Counted from the first letter of the stretch, positions 50,231 to 60,063 are shown. The stretch is DNA of 64,000 nucleotides from Variovorax sp. OAS795 (GCF_040546685.1 NZ_JBEPOH010000001.1:3100001-3164000); one strand, 5' to 3'. Made by a program: numbers and translations. The notes: generated by a model from the sequence alone, not told the origin.

Positions 50231-50744
50231 GGCTCAGGGCGGCGGCTGCGTCTCGGACAGCGTTGTAGCGGTCGATGCAGGCGTTGAGGTCGGCAATGGC
50301 GCTGTCGCCGTCACTGGTGATTCCTGCCAGAGCTGCCGCAAACGCCGGGTCAAGTTCGGCTCGCGCTTGCTGAGGGTCGCCGGCAGGGGCGGGATCTGAA
50401 GCGATGACGGCGCGACAGGCGGCAGGCCGGGCGGGGACTGACACGCGCACAGCACCAGTGCCAAGCTGGTGCTCGAGAAGCTGCTTTTGAGACTGGACAC
50501 GTTCCAACTCCTTCTGATGCCGCGCATCGTGCGCGGCAAGGGTTTCGCCGAGGCCGCGCTCGGCGTCGAGGGTGCGCTCGAGCGCGTTGAGGACGGCGCG
50601 CGCATTGCCTGCACGCTCGGACTGCCATTGCAGGCGCACCTCATCGCCCCGGGATTCGCCGCCCAGGTGATACGCCAGCGCGGTCCATGCAAGCGCGGCA
50701 GCGACCGACAACAGGTAGGGCAGTGCCTTCAGCAGCGTGCTCAT
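50214..50744 (-). CDS. Inner-membrane spanin (Rz / LysB-like)
   Basis: 176 residues: one N-terminal membrane helix (about 5-25), then a long periplasmic coiled coil (about 40-95). With the nested lipoprotein it fuses the membranes at lysis. Overlaps the lysozyme by four bases. Confidence 0.8.
   Translation of the reverse strand: MSTLLKALPYLLSVAAALAWTALAYHLGGESRGDEVRLQWQSERAGNARAVLNALERTLDAERGLGETLAAHDARHQKELERVQSQKQLLEHQLGTGAVRVSVPARPAACRAVIASDPAPAGDPQQARAELDPAFAAALAGITSDGDSAIADLNACIDRYNAVRDAAAALSHAQAR
50234..50527 (-). CDS. Outer-membrane spanin lipoprotein (Rz1 / LysC-like), nested in Rz
   Basis: 97 residues in another frame, fully inside the Rz gene, the usual P2/lambda layout. N-terminus with signal-like LALVLCAC; the lipobox fits Cys29 (LCAC). 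A proline-rich mature part (SPPGLPPVAPSSLQIPPLP) is typical for Rz1. Confidence 0.7.
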   Translation of the reverse strand: MRGIRRSWNVSSLKSSFSSTSLALVLCACQSPPGLPPVAPSSLQIPPLPATLSKREPNLTRRLRQLWQESPVTATAPLPTSTPASTATTLSETQPPP

Positions 50745-51316
50745 GGGAACTTTGCCAATGCAGCGGCGATGGCGCTCTGCGCCTCGGCGCCGAGGAACAG
50801 CAGCCGCTCGGCTTCGCGCCGGCGCTGGAGGCCTTTCATGACCTTGCCGCGTGACTTGTTCCAGCGCGGGAACTCCGCGGCGGCGCCATCGTGGTCACCG
50901 CCGTTGAGCAGCCGTACCAGTGTCGACTTGCCCAGCGCGCTGGCCCCGCCGTTGTAGAAGATGGAAACCAGCGCATCAAACTGGCGCTGCGTCAGCGGCA
51001 CGTCGACGGCGCACCGCACGGCCGGTTCGAATTCGCTCGCCATGCGGCGGGCATAGCGCCGGTCTGCCTCGGCCTGGCCGATGACGAGGCCGGGCACGAC
51101 ACCGGGGCCAGTGTCGCCGCGGCCGATGGTCCAGGGCGCGCCGCTCAGATGCGCGAACGCCGAAGGCACCGATATGAGCGCGAAGGGATCGACGCCCGCC
51201 CTGCGCAGCGCCGCGAACAGCGGCGAGCCGGGATCCGGGTAGGCGCGCAGCTTGCAATCCTCGAAGTAGCGCGCAACGGCATGGCCGTCGGGGCCCATGC
51301 TGAGGTGTTCATTCAT
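50741..51316 (-). CDS. Endolysin, glycoside hydrolase family 24 lysozyme
   Basis: 191 residues; catalytic E19 in YFEDCKLRAYPDPG and WTIGRGDTG (62-70), then the T4-type lysozyme body. No signal or SAR helix, so it needs the holin. ATG at 51314-51316 overlaps the holin stop by eight bases. Confidence 0.88.
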   Translation of the reverse strand: MNEHLSMGPDGHAVARYFEDCKLRAYPDPGSPLFAALRRAGVDPFALISVPSAFAHLSGAPWTIGRGDTGPGVVPGLVIGQAEADRRYARRMASEFEPAVRCAVDVPLTQRQFDALVSIFYNGGASALGKSTLVRLLNGGDHDGAAAEFPRWNKSRGKVMKGLQRRREAERLLFLGAEAQSAIAAALAKFP

Positions 51317-51608
51317 GGCGAGCCTCCCTTGCGCCGCGCAGGCGGTTGTTTTCTGCGGGAAAGAGCCGGTTGATCGCGAACCCCAGCTCGGCCAGGCAGG
51401 CCAGGACCAGCGCAAGCAGCAGCCATGGGTGTTCGCGGTGGCCGAGGAAGGCCGCCCAGCCGAAGTAGCCGCACAGCAGCGACAGCGCGGCGATCTTGAT
51501 CCTGCGGGCCTTGCCGCGCAGTGGCGCATCGTGGATGTCCGGTGCGAGCTGCACGGCGAGCTGCAGCAGCGCGGCCAGGCCGAGCAGCACGGCAAGGGCC
51601 CACATCAT
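51309..51608 (-). CDS. Small phage membrane protein (holin or antiholin)
   Basis: 99 residues with three hydrophobic helices (about 3-21, 39-57 and 62-83) and a basic tail. Gene order (between endolysin and the second holin-like gene) supports a lysis role. Confidence 0.65.
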   Translation of the reverse strand: MMWALAVLLGLAALLQLAVQLAPDIHDAPLRGKARRIKIAALSLLCGYFGWAAFLGHREHPWLLLALVLACLAELGFAINRLFPAENNRLRGAREARHE

Positions 51609-52018
51609 GGTTTGCTCCCTTCGTCGGGCCGCGGCGCAAGGTCGGGGCTGGGCGGCACGCGGGCATGGTCGCGGCCGCGGACAGCGTCCAGCAGGCGCAC
51701 CGCAAAACCCAGCGGGTCGTTGCGCATCGCGCCGCCCAGCGCACGCAGGCCCATCCAGATGTCTTCGCTGATCACCGCGCAGGCGCCGACGATGGCCAGG
51801 CGCAGCGTCTCGGAGGCCACGAAGCCCTGGATGCCGAGGCCGACGATCACCGCGACGGCAACGCCGGTGAGAAGGGCGCGCACGAATCCACCCCAGCCGC
51901 CATGGCGCTTCTCGACGACGCCCTGCGCGAGGCCGGCGAACAGGCCGACCAGCGCGCTGGAAAGGATGATCCCGAAGGTGTGGGGTTCAGTGAAGAGTTT
52001 CTTGAGCCAGTCTTGCAT
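51605..52018 (-). CDS. Phage holin family protein
   Basis: 137 residues; helices about 15-33, 46-64 and 70-88 (GIILSSALVGLFAGLAQG; ALLTGVAVAVIVGLGIQG). Overlaps the next lysis gene by four bases. Forms the membrane hole that frees the endolysin. Confidence 0.7.
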   Translation of the reverse strand: MQDWLKKLFTEPHTFGIILSSALVGLFAGLAQGVVEKRHGGWGGFVRALLTGVAVAVIVGLGIQGFVASETLRLAIVGACAVISEDIWMGLRALGGAMRNDPLGFAVRLLDAVRGRDHARVPPSPDLAPRPDEGSKP

Positions 52019-52022
52019 GTGG

Positions 52023-52226
52023 TCAGTCCCAAAGGCTCACGGTCGGGCGGGTGGTAGTGGCGGCAGCCGGCGCTGCCAGGTCGACCAGCAGGCCGGTGGG
52101 CAGCACGGGCCCGTGGTCTGCCAGCCCGGGGTTGAGCAGGTAGGTGGCCTCCACGATGTCGCTGGTGCCGAGCGCGCGCCAGCACAGCAGATCGAGCGTG
52201 TCGCCCTGCATGGCGCGCGCCTTCAT
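52023..52226 (-). CDS. X: Tail protein X
   Basis: 67 residues; MQGDTLDLLCWRALG and ATYLLNPGLAD is the gpX LysM-like signature. TGATG overlap with L. Confidence 0.9.
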   Translation of the reverse strand: MKARAMQGDTLDLLCWRALGTSDIVEATYLLNPGLADHGPVLPTGLLVDLAAPAAATTTRPTVSLWD

Positions 52227-52696
52227 CAGATGAGCTCCACGGTGGTGCGGCGAATGCCGAGCAGGTCGGACACCGCCCAGCGCACATCCCGCCGCAGCTC
52301 GCCGGTGCGCAGCGCCAGTTTCTCGGCCACCTTGTCGCCAGCGCCGGTGGTGTCGAAGTCGCGGTAGTGCTCGATGAGATCGGCCTGCACGCTGCTGTAG
52401 ACGGCGCGCAGGTAGCGCGCGGTCTGCGCGCTCTGGCCGTCGATGCCGGGCGCGGGCACGGCCGCCAGGTTGGCATGGCCGAGCAACTGTTGCGCGCTCT
52501 TGTAGGCGGCCAACTCCGCATTGATGCCGAGCACCGCGGTGAGCGCGCTGTAGCGCAGCCGCTCGGGCGTCACGGTGCCGTCCAGCCGCGCCGTGGCGCG
52601 CAGCTTCGCCAGGTCGATGGCCGGAAACCAGCCGTCGTTCTCCAGCTGTTGCTCTTCGGTCGCGGTCGGCGTGGGCGGGTTGGCGAGAAAGCTCAT
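52226..52696 (-). CDS. L: Head completion/stabilization protein L
   Basis: 156 residues; start MSFLANPPTPTATEEQQLENDGWFP and DLIEHYRDFDTTG match gpL. The 111 bases upstream to M hold no gene. Confidence 0.92.
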   Translation of the reverse strand: MSFLANPPTPTATEEQQLENDGWFPAIDLAKLRATARLDGTVTPERLRYSALTAVLGINAELAAYKSAQQLLGHANLAAVPAPGIDGQSAQTARYLRAVYSSVQADLIEHYRDFDTTGAGDKVAEKLALRTGELRRDVRWAVSDLLGIRRTTVELI

Positions 52697-52807
52697 GGGG
52701 TGGGCTGGTGCGCGGAGGAATAGGTGGCGGTGATCGGGCTTCGTCCATGGAAGCCGGGGGCCTACAGGAATCAGCCCGAGCCGCCGGGGTTCCGGGGTCC
52801 GGAATCG

Positions 52808-53515
52808 TTACGGCGACGGGGGCGCGGCATTCTTCAGCCGACGCTCCAGGCGCTCGATGTCTTTTTTCACGCCGACCTGGTCGAACAGGCCGAGGGCGCG
52901 CTGCAGCTGGTCGAGGCCGGCCTTGACGGCGGGCAGCGGCACCGTGTCGTAGTCGACGTCCGCAGGGCCGGTCTTGCCGATCAGCGCGTAGCCCATGGCC
53001 TTGTGCAGCTTGGCGCGGGCCTGGTCGGGCGCGTCGAGCTCTGCGGTCTGTTCCAGCACATGCGGCAGCAGCTCGCGGGCCTCCTCGATGGTCATCTTGC
53101 CGCCCAGTGCCGCGGCGCCGAATTCATCGATCAGCACGGTGCCCAGGCTCCGGTCGTACTGGTCCGGCATCTGCAGGGCGTGCTTGATGGCATAGGGCGC
53201 CATCTGCAGCGCGCGCCGGTAGTTGCCGGCGTCGATGTGCCAGACCAGCACGGTGGTGAAGATCTGGTCCTGCGCGCCGTTGCCGGCCTCCAGCGCACCG
53301 TCGATCCATGCGTCGTAGTCGGGCAGGAACTGGCGCTTGGCTTCGATCTTCCGTTCGATGGACTGGATGTCCTTGAGGCGGCGGCGGTGCTCGGCAAGCT
53401 GCACCAGCATGAGTTCGTAGGCGCTGCCCTCGAGCTGGCCGCCCGCCGGCGCCGCGGCAACCGCGAGGACGGCGAGCTTTCGCTCGAGGTGGCGCTGGGC
53501 GGGGGTCTGGCGCAT
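52808..53515 (-). CDS. M: Terminase small (endonuclease) subunit M
   Basis: 235 residues; YELMLVQLAEHRRRLKDIQSIERKIEAKRQ and LPDYDAWIDGALEAG fit gpM. With P it cuts at cos. Confidence 0.92.
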   Translation of the reverse strand: MRQTPAQRHLERKLAVLAVAAAPAGGQLEGSAYELMLVQLAEHRRRLKDIQSIERKIEAKRQFLPDYDAWIDGALEAGNGAQDQIFTTVLVWHIDAGNYRRALQMAPYAIKHALQMPDQYDRSLGTVLIDEFGAAALGGKMTIEEARELLPHVLEQTAELDAPDQARAKLHKAMGYALIGKTGPADVDYDTVPLPAVKAGLDQLQRALGLFDQVGVKKDIERLERRLKNAAPPSP

Positions 53516-53520
53516 GGCGG

Positions 53521-54528
53521 TCAGCCGAGGACTTCGATGTTCTCGACCAGGCAGGCGAGGCCGTAGTCTTCGACCACGAACGCGTCGTTGCTCGATTCGT
53601 AGTTCTCGATGCGGTCGCGCTTGGCGTTGTCCTCGAGCTTGCGGCGCCGCGCCGACTCCTGCCAGTAGAGCGACAGGTTGTCCATGCGCGTGATCAGCAC
53701 CTTGTTCTCGGGAAAGTACGGCACGGTGACGCCCGGCAGGCCGCCGAGGCGGCGCTGGCTGCGCACGATGTCGGCGGCGAGCATTTCGGTCGGGGCGGTG
53801 GGATCGCTGACGAGCGGGAACAGCTTGTCGTGCATGAGGTTGCGTCCGACGATCGCGACCAGTGCACCGTCATTGCGGAACCACGGATCCAGCAGGGTGT
53901 TGTAGGCGTCGTAGACCAGCGCATCGAGGTTCTTGTAGTCGCCGCCTTCGCCCACAGTGACCTTGCCGTCGACGGCGCCGTCGTCCAGGACGCGCGCAGG
54001 GGCGTCTTCGCGGATGTGCTGCAGCCAGCCGATGTTGACGTCCTGCAACAGCGGGTTCAGCGCGAGGTTGGTCGTCGCGGCAGCGCTGGTGCCGTTGAAG
54101 CCAATCATGATGCGATCGAGCGCCGAGCGCTTGAGGATCAGGTCACGCACGCGGGTCTGGAAATCAGCGAACTTCGCCCAGGCATCGAGCGTGGCGTACT
54201 TGATGAAGGTGTCGTAGTTGGTCTTCTTGCACTCGTAGCCCTTCTGGTCGAGCGTCTCGACCGAACGGGGATCGCGATCGGCGACATCGGTGTTGGTCCG
54301 GCTGGCGATGGGGCCGCTCACGCCCAGCCCGAGCTTGTCGCCCTTCATCTCCTTCACGCCGATGATGTTGATCAGCTTGAGGAACTCGCTGGATTCCTGG
54401 ATCTTGGTTTCGAGCGTCTGCTGCACCGACGGCTCGACGGCGAACTGCTCGCGCGCCGAGGGCACGTTGTTGAGTTCGCCGAGTCGAATCAGCAGGTTGT
54501 TGTAGACGAGGCGGGTGGCGTTTTGCAT
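53521..54528 (-). CDS. N: Major capsid protein N
   Basis: 335 residues; SSEFLKLINIIGVKEMKGDKLGLGV and DVNIGWLQHIREDAPARVL match gpN, HK97-type coat of P2. First residues are removed by gpO protease. Confidence 0.94.
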   Translation of the reverse strand: MQNATRLVYNNLLIRLGELNNVPSAREQFAVEPSVQQTLETKIQESSEFLKLINIIGVKEMKGDKLGLGVSGPIASRTNTDVADRDPRSVETLDQKGYECKKTNYDTFIKYATLDAWAKFADFQTRVRDLILKRSALDRIMIGFNGTSAAATTNLALNPLLQDVNIGWLQHIREDAPARVLDDGAVDGKVTVGEGGDYKNLDALVYDAYNTLLDPWFRNDGALVAIVGRNLMHDKLFPLVSDPTAPTEMLAADIVRSQRRLGGLPGVTVPYFPENKVLITRMDNLSLYWQESARRRKLEDNAKRDRIENYESSNDAFVVEDYGLACLVENIEVLG

Positions 54529-54576
54529 GAGGGCTCCGGGGTGGTGCGAATGTGGGGCGTGGCTCGGCGGCGGCGA

Positions 54577-55419
54577 TCAGCAGTCCGTTTTCTGCTGCTT
54601 CGGGTCGCCACCCGTGGCGGGAGGGCGCTGGGTGTGCTGGCCGGCGTCGGTGGTGTCGATGGTTTCGAACTTCGCCTTCAGTGCCTTGTGCTCGGTTTCC
54701 AGCGTGGCGAAGCTTTTCCGCAGGTCGGCAAGGCCCTTCGCATCGGCGCCGTGGCGCTGCGCGAGCTCGCTCACTGCGCCGCCGACTTCCTCGACCACGC
54801 CGAGCAGCTCGCTCACCGTGTCGTCGGTCTTCCGGGTGAAGCCGGCGAACTTCTTCTTGAACGAATCGCCGAAGCCTTTCACGCGATCGATCAGCGTGTT
54901 GTCCTGCGCCTCGTCTTCGAATTCGAGCGCGACCTCGACCGCCTCGGAGAACAGGCTGTCGGGCGAGGTCTTGCGGCTGGCGAAGGGGTTGGCAGCCGGG
55001 TTCTTCGCGGCGAAGCTCAGCACTTCGGTGCCGAGGCTCGCGGGGCTGTCGGTCACGGCAAGGCCCACCAGGTAGGCCTCGCCGGTGTCGGCAAACTTGG
55101 GGTTCACCTCGATTGAGGTGTAGATCTTCTGCTTGTCCCGGGTGGTCATCGCGACCAGGTCGGGCAGCGGGGCGATCTCGGTGAACAGCGCGAGCTTGCC
55201 GTCTTCGACCGCACGCGCTTCGACGGAGAGCACGTCGCCATAGGCTTTGAACGAGCTGTCAGGGTAGATGCCGCGCATGTGCTCCAGCCACACACGGGCG
55301 CCGTATTTCTTCGGATCGAAGTTCCTGGCCATCTGCTCGATCCACGAGCGCTCGATGCGGCGGCCATCGGTGGTGGCGCCTTCGGTGGCGACGCGGAACA
55401 TCTTGGACTTTTTAGCCAT
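54577..55419 (-). CDS. O: Capsid scaffold and protease O
   Basis: 280 residues; ATG 55417-55419. Serine protease part with D18, H47 (VWLEHMRG) and S102 (YTSIEVNP), similar spacing to P2 gpO, then a helical scaffold tail (about 190-255). Head of the O-N-M-L minus operon; the dyad at 55501-55523 lies upstream. Confidence 0.92.
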   Translation of the reverse strand: MAKKSKMFRVATEGATTDGRRIERSWIEQMARNFDPKKYGARVWLEHMRGIYPDSSFKAYGDVLSVEARAVEDGKLALFTEIAPLPDLVAMTTRDKQKIYTSIEVNPKFADTGEAYLVGLAVTDSPASLGTEVLSFAAKNPAANPFASRKTSPDSLFSEAVEVALEFEDEAQDNTLIDRVKGFGDSFKKKFAGFTRKTDDTVSELLGVVEEVGGAVSELAQRHGADAKGLADLRKSFATLETEHKALKAKFETIDTTDAGQHTQRPPATGGDPKQQKTDC

Positions 55420-55500
55420 GGTGGTGTGCGGGTAGGTTGAGGTGCGGGATGCGTTGGGACCGATGGTCGGCCCAGCGCCCGCGCGGCTCAACGCGTTTCG

Positions 55501-55523
55501 CTTGTAGAGCTGCGGTCTACAAG
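55501..55523. promoter_or_regulatory. Ogr-type dyad between O and P
   Basis: CTTGTAGA-N7-TCTACAAG is an 8-bp perfect dyad between the divergent late operons, 82 and 55 bases from the two starts. It matches the site before V. Confidence 0.6.
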
Positions 55524-55578
55524 TGAAAGCGCCCGGCGAAGAGGCGCGCCGCAGCGCCCCCGCCCATAGCCTCGGGCC

Positions 55579-57357
55579 ATGTCTTCAAGCCATGCCGACT
55601 CAGATACGCCCGTGGCGCCGGTCGCCGAAAGGCGCCGGACTGCACGCCACCTCTATTGGCAAGGGTGGCGGATTTCGTCCATCGCGGAGTTCCTTGGAGA
55701 ACCCCGGACGACTTTGCACGGGTGGAAGGATGCCGAGCAATGGGACAAGGCGCAACCCATCGAGCGCGTCGAAGGGGCACTTGAAACCCGGCTGGTGCAG
55801 CTGATCGCGAAAGAGCCGAAGACCGGCGGCGACTTCAAGGAGATCGACCTGCTCGGCCGGCAGATCGAGCGGCTCGCACGGGTCCACAAGTACGAGAAGA
55901 CCGGCAAGGAAGCGGACCTCAATCCGAACATCGACCGGCGCAATGCCGGGCCGAAGAAGCGGCCTTCGCGCAATGACGTCAATGACGAGCAGGCGGCCCA
56001 GCTCGAGGAGGCCTTCCGCGACTCGCTTTTCGGCCACCAGAAGGTCTGGTTCCGCAACAGCCACGAGCGCACGCGCATGGTGCTCAAGAGCCGGCAGATC
56101 GGCGCTACCTGGTACTTCGCCCGCGAGGCCTTGCTGGATGCGATCAAGACGGGCCGCAACCAGATTTTCCTCAGCGCGAGCAAGGCGCAGGCGCACATCT
56201 TCAAGCAGTACATCGTGCAGTTCGCGCACGAGGCCTGCGGGGTCGACCTGGCCGGCGATCCGATCATCCTGGCAAACGGCGCGCACCTGTACTTCCTCGG
56301 CACCAATGCGCGCACGGCGCAGGGCTACCACGGCAACTTCTACTTCGACGAATTCTTCTGGACGCACCGCTTCGAGGAGCTGAACAAGGTTGCGAGCGGC
56401 ATGGCGATGCACAAGCAGTGGCGCAAGACCTACTTCAGCACGCCCAGCTCGATCCAGCATGCGGCCTTTGCCTACTGGAACGGGGACCGCTTCAACAAGC
56501 GCCGGCCGAAGGACCAGCGCGTGCTGCTGGATCTGTCGCACGACCGGCTCGCCGGCGGCTTCACGGGCGAAGACAAGGTGTGGCGCAACATCGTCACGAT
56601 CCTGGACGCGGAGGCGGGCGGCTGCGACCTGTTCGACATCGACGAGCTGCGGCTCGAGTACAACTCGGACGAGTTTGCCAACCTGCTGATGTGCGAGTTC
56701 ATCGACGACACGCAGTCGGTGTTCCCCATGTCGGAGCTGCAGGGCTGCATGGTCGATTCATGGGTGGACTGGGCCGAGTTCTACAAGCCGTTCACCGCGC
56801 GCCCGTACGGCTACCGCCCGGTGTGGGTGGGCTACGACCCTTCGCACACCGGCGACACGGCCGGCTGCGTGGTGTTGGCGCCGCCCGAGAAGCCCGGCGG
56901 CAAGTTCCGCGTGCTCGAGCGCCACCAGTGGCGCGGGCTCGACTTCGAAGCGCAGGCGGAAGCGATCCGGCAGATCACGCTTCGCTACAACGTCACGTTC
57001 ATCGGCGTGGACACGACCGGGTTGGGGCAGGGCGTCTACCAGCTCGTGACCAAGTTCTTTCCCGCGGCGAAGTCGATCAACTATTCGGTGGAAGTGAAGA
57101 CGCGCCTGGTGCTCAAGGCGAAGAACGTCATCGGCAAAGGGCGCCTCGAGTTCGACGCCGGCTGGACGGACCTGGCGCACGCCTTCCTCGCTATCCGGCG
57201 AACGCTCACGGCCAGCGGCCGGAACGTCACCTTCGACGCCGGCCGGAATGAGGAGACCGGCCACGCCGACCTCGCATGGGCCTGCATGCATGCCCTCGAC
57301 AACGAGCCTCTCGAGGGCCTCAACGCCGCCAACAGCGGCTTCATGGAGATTTCCTGA
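55579..57357 (+). CDS. P: Terminase large subunit (ATPase) P
   Basis: 592 residues. N-terminal helix-turn-helix (about 22-52, WRISSIAEFLGEPRTTLHGWK region), ATPase with SRQIGATW (171-178) and FYFDEFFW as Walker B, then an RNase H-like nuclease part (GYDPSHTGDTAG). Packages DNA from cos. Stop overlaps Q start (TGATG). Confidence 0.94.
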   Translation: MSSSHADSDTPVAPVAERRRTARHLYWQGWRISSIAEFLGEPRTTLHGWKDAEQWDKAQPIERVEGALETRLVQLIAKEPKTGGDFKEIDLLGRQIERLARVHKYEKTGKEADLNPNIDRRNAGPKKRPSRNDVNDEQAAQLEEAFRDSLFGHQKVWFRNSHERTRMVLKSRQIGATWYFAREALLDAIKTGRNQIFLSASKAQAHIFKQYIVQFAHEACGVDLAGDPIILANGAHLYFLGTNARTAQGYHGNFYFDEFFWTHRFEELNKVASGMAMHKQWRKTYFSTPSSIQHAAFAYWNGDRFNKRRPKDQRVLLDLSHDRLAGGFTGEDKVWRNIVTILDAEAGGCDLFDIDELRLEYNSDEFANLLMCEFIDDTQSVFPMSELQGCMVDSWVDWAEFYKPFTARPYGYRPVWVGYDPSHTGDTAGCVVLAPPEKPGGKFRVLERHQWRGLDFEAQAEAIRQITLRYNVTFIGVDTTGLGQGVYQLVTKFFPAAKSINYSVEVKTRLVLKAKNVIGKGRLEFDAGWTDLAHAFLAIRRTLTASGRNVTFDAGRNEETGHADLAWACMHALDNEPLEGLNAANSGFMEIS

Positions 57358-58376
57358 TGGACACGACGACTACCCCCGCCAACAACCCGGCTCGGATGGA
57401 AGCCTTCAGCTTCGGCGACCCGACGCCGGTGATGGACCGGCGCGAGCTGCTCGACTACATCGAGTGCTGGATGAACGGCCGCTGGTACGAGCCGCCGATC
57501 AGCCTGGAAGGCCTGGCGCGCTCCTTCCGCGCCAGCACGCACCACAGCAGCTCGATCTACTTCAAGCGCAACATCCTGTTGAGCACCTTCGTGCCGCACA
57601 AGTTGTTCGACCGGGCGACCTTCAGTGCCTATGCGCTGGATTTTCTGATCTTCGGCAACGCGTACCTCGAGCGGCGCGACTCGATGACGCGCCGCGCCGT
57701 GGGCCTGAAACACGCGCTCGCGAAGTACATGCGCCGCGGCGCCGACCTGGACACCTATTTCTTCGTGCGCGGGTGGAAGGACGAGCACGAGTTCAAGGCC
57801 GGCAGTGTGTTCCACATGCGTGAGGCGGACATCAACCAGGAGGTGTACGGCCTGCCGGAGTACCTAAGTGCGCTGCAGTCGGCCTGGCTGAACGAGAGCG
57901 CCACGCTGTTCCGCCGCCGCTACTACAACAACGGCAGCCACGCCGGCTTCATCCTGTACATCAGCGATCCTGCGCAACAGCAGGACGACATCGATGCCAT
58001 GCGCACCGCGCTCAAGGAGAGCAAGGGGCCAGGCAACTTCCGCAACCTGTTCCTCTACTCGCCGAACGGAAAGAAGGACGGTGTGCAGCTGATCCCGGTC
58101 AGCGAAGTGGCTGCCAAGGACGAGTTCTTCAACATCAAGAACGTGAGCCGCGACGACGTGCTCGCCGCCCATCGCGTCCCGCCGCAGCTGATGGGCATCG
58201 TGCCGAGCAACACGGGCGGCTTCGGCGCCGTGCTGCCCGCGGCTCAGGTCTTCGCGCGCAACGAGATCAAGCCGCTGCAGGACAGGTTTCGGGAGATCAA
58301 TGAGTGGATGGGGGAGGAGGTGGTGCGGTTTACGGACTACGAGGTGCCGACGGGTGAGGCGGCTGCCGCACCGTGA
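57357..58376 (+). CDS. Q: Portal protein Q
   Basis: 339 residues; FSFGDPTPVMDRRELLDYIECW and HHSSSIYFKRN are gpQ marks. Forms the capsid portal. The 58377-58562 stretch after it shows no gene. Confidence 0.94.
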   Translation: MDTTTTPANNPARMEAFSFGDPTPVMDRRELLDYIECWMNGRWYEPPISLEGLARSFRASTHHSSSIYFKRNILLSTFVPHKLFDRATFSAYALDFLIFGNAYLERRDSMTRRAVGLKHALAKYMRRGADLDTYFFVRGWKDEHEFKAGSVFHMREADINQEVYGLPEYLSALQSAWLNESATLFRRRYYNNGSHAGFILYISDPAQQQDDIDAMRTALKESKGPGNFRNLFLYSPNGKKDGVQLIPVSEVAAKDEFFNIKNVSRDDVLAAHRVPPQLMGIVPSNTGGFGAVLPAAQVFARNEIKPLQDRFREINEWMGEEVVRFTDYEVPTGEAAAAP

Positions 58377-58562
58377 GTTCATGAAAAAGATGAGCGACCT
58401 TCGCCAGCGCAAAGCGACGCTCCTGAATGACCCTTCGAGATACGCGAGACCTTCTCTAGGCTCAACTTACACCCGAGCTTTATCACCCACAGCGTGGGCG
58501 GTGCCTGACCATCGTTCCGGATCGCACGAACTGTTGATCAACATTCAAAAACTACGGCAAGC

Positions 58563-60035
58563 CTATCGCTTAGGCCGCACCCCACCCTTGCGGAGCATTT
58601 TTGCTGCAACTCGGTATATGTCCGGGATGTTGATTCGTCCGTCTGCTCGGCGCTCTGCCACTCCGATTCGAAGCAATGCCTTCAAAATTGCTGCAGGTTG
58701 ATTGCTGTCACCTTCGCTGAATTCAATAGGCTCAAGATACTGCCCTTGCGAGTGCGAAATATCTGCAATGGTGCCCGACTCCTGCCAACGTGAGTACAGA
58801 TCTTCCGCACGGCAGGGTACCTGCTGGTCGGCGAGAGGCTCAATCACGCTGTCAATCCAGTTGTATTCCTCCTTGAGCTGTCGGAGCCTGAGCTCCGAAG
58901 CGGCTTGGATTCCGGCCCGAAGCCCGGCAGGAGAAATGGCGAAGCCCGCGTCTGCGGTGGAACTTCGATAAAGGGACGCCTGCCTAACCGCTTCCAAGAA
59001 TGTTCGAGGACTTACTCTGTTGTATGCATCTGCGAGGTGTTTATGCAGCCACGTATAAGTTCGGCCTTTAGATGCGCTGGCACCCATGTACGGGCCGGCT
59101 AGTTCCACGAACACTTGAGCTTGGGCCGATTCTGAATCTTTCAAAGCAGCAGGTAGCCCGATCTGAAATACGTCGCGAATCGCAATCGAGGTAGCGCGCT
59201 CCACGAGCTTCACGAATGTGTTGCCAGCATGCACGTCGTTGGCCAGCAGCGTGTAAAGCAGACCAAACAGGTCTCGATGCTCCCACGTCAAGTCCACTCT
59301 TGCTCCAGCGCTTAAAAGCTTGGAGGCATCAGGGAATGCCGCGACGCCCGCGTCTTCAGCTTGGTCAACACGTAGAAAGATTTTTGGTTTGATGAACTTA
59401 TACGTGCGCAGGGCAAGCGTCACCAACAGCAAAGCACGCGTTCGCTCACGAATTTGTTGCCAATCTCTTCCTAGACGATCAAGTGCGTCGAACAGGACAA
59501 CGACCCTGACGCCTTCAACGCGCAGCGCTTCGTCGGCTTTCCTTAGGTACTGCTGTGCTCGGGCGGCATCCTGTTCAACCCAATGGACCAATCCTTCTGG
59601 GCCACGAAGCATAGTCGGAAGCCCCATCGGAACGAATTGGCTCACCGCTCGGAGGAACACGGCGCGCCACACCTTCTCTGGCTCATGCCCATCTGTTTCG
59701 ATAAGGTCGTCAAGCTCTTCTCGACTGGGAGCGCCGTTTGCGTCCGTATCAACACCGGCGAAGCCCAAGCCTACCTTGCATTTGTCGAGGTTGAGGCGTC
59801 GATAACTTTGCGATACGAAGGTCCGCGTGTCGTCGTTCAGAAGCGTTGCTGACCAAAAACTCTTACCAGTCCCTCGACCTCCGACCACTAGTACCCGTTC
59901 GGGATCCAACGCAGCTTCGTGACCCTCTGGAGTGTAGATCTGCTGCAATTGCGGAGGACTTACTGCATCATGGCTTGGCGCAGGCGTGAGTCGCGACAGC
60001 GCTGCTCGGAGTTCGTCGATTTCTTCAGCGATCAT
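58563..60035 (-). CDS. P-loop ATPase of unknown function (third gene of cargo operon)
   Basis: 490 residues. Walker A GGRGTGKS (52-59), a Walker B-like VRVVVLFDALDRLG (about 173-186), a long helical middle and a C-terminal winged-helix-like end (PAAILKALLRIGVAERRADGRINIPDIYRVAAK). STAND/KAP-type NTPases of this shape often act in defence. 28 bases behind the ParA-like gene, same strand. The family is not one I can name. Confidence 0.75.
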   Translation of the reverse strand: MIAEEIDELRAALSRLTPAPSHDAVSPPQLQQIYTPEGHEAALDPERVLVVGGRGTGKSFWSATLLNDDTRTFVSQSYRRLNLDKCKVGLGFAGVDTDANGAPSREELDDLIETDGHEPEKVWRAVFLRAVSQFVPMGLPTMLRGPEGLVHWVEQDAARAQQYLRKADEALRVEGVRVVVLFDALDRLGRDWQQIRERTRALLLVTLALRTYKFIKPKIFLRVDQAEDAGVAAFPDASKLLSAGARVDLTWEHRDLFGLLYTLLANDVHAGNTFVKLVERATSIAIRDVFQIGLPAALKDSESAQAQVFVELAGPYMGASASKGRTYTWLHKHLADAYNRVSPRTFLEAVRQASLYRSSTADAGFAISPAGLRAGIQAASELRLRQLKEEYNWIDSVIEPLADQQVPCRAEDLYSRWQESGTIADISHSQGQYLEPIEFSEGDSNQPAAILKALLRIGVAERRADGRINIPDIYRVAAKMLRKGGVRPKR

Positions 60036-60063
60036 GTCTTGAGGCCGTTAATATTGTCGGGAC

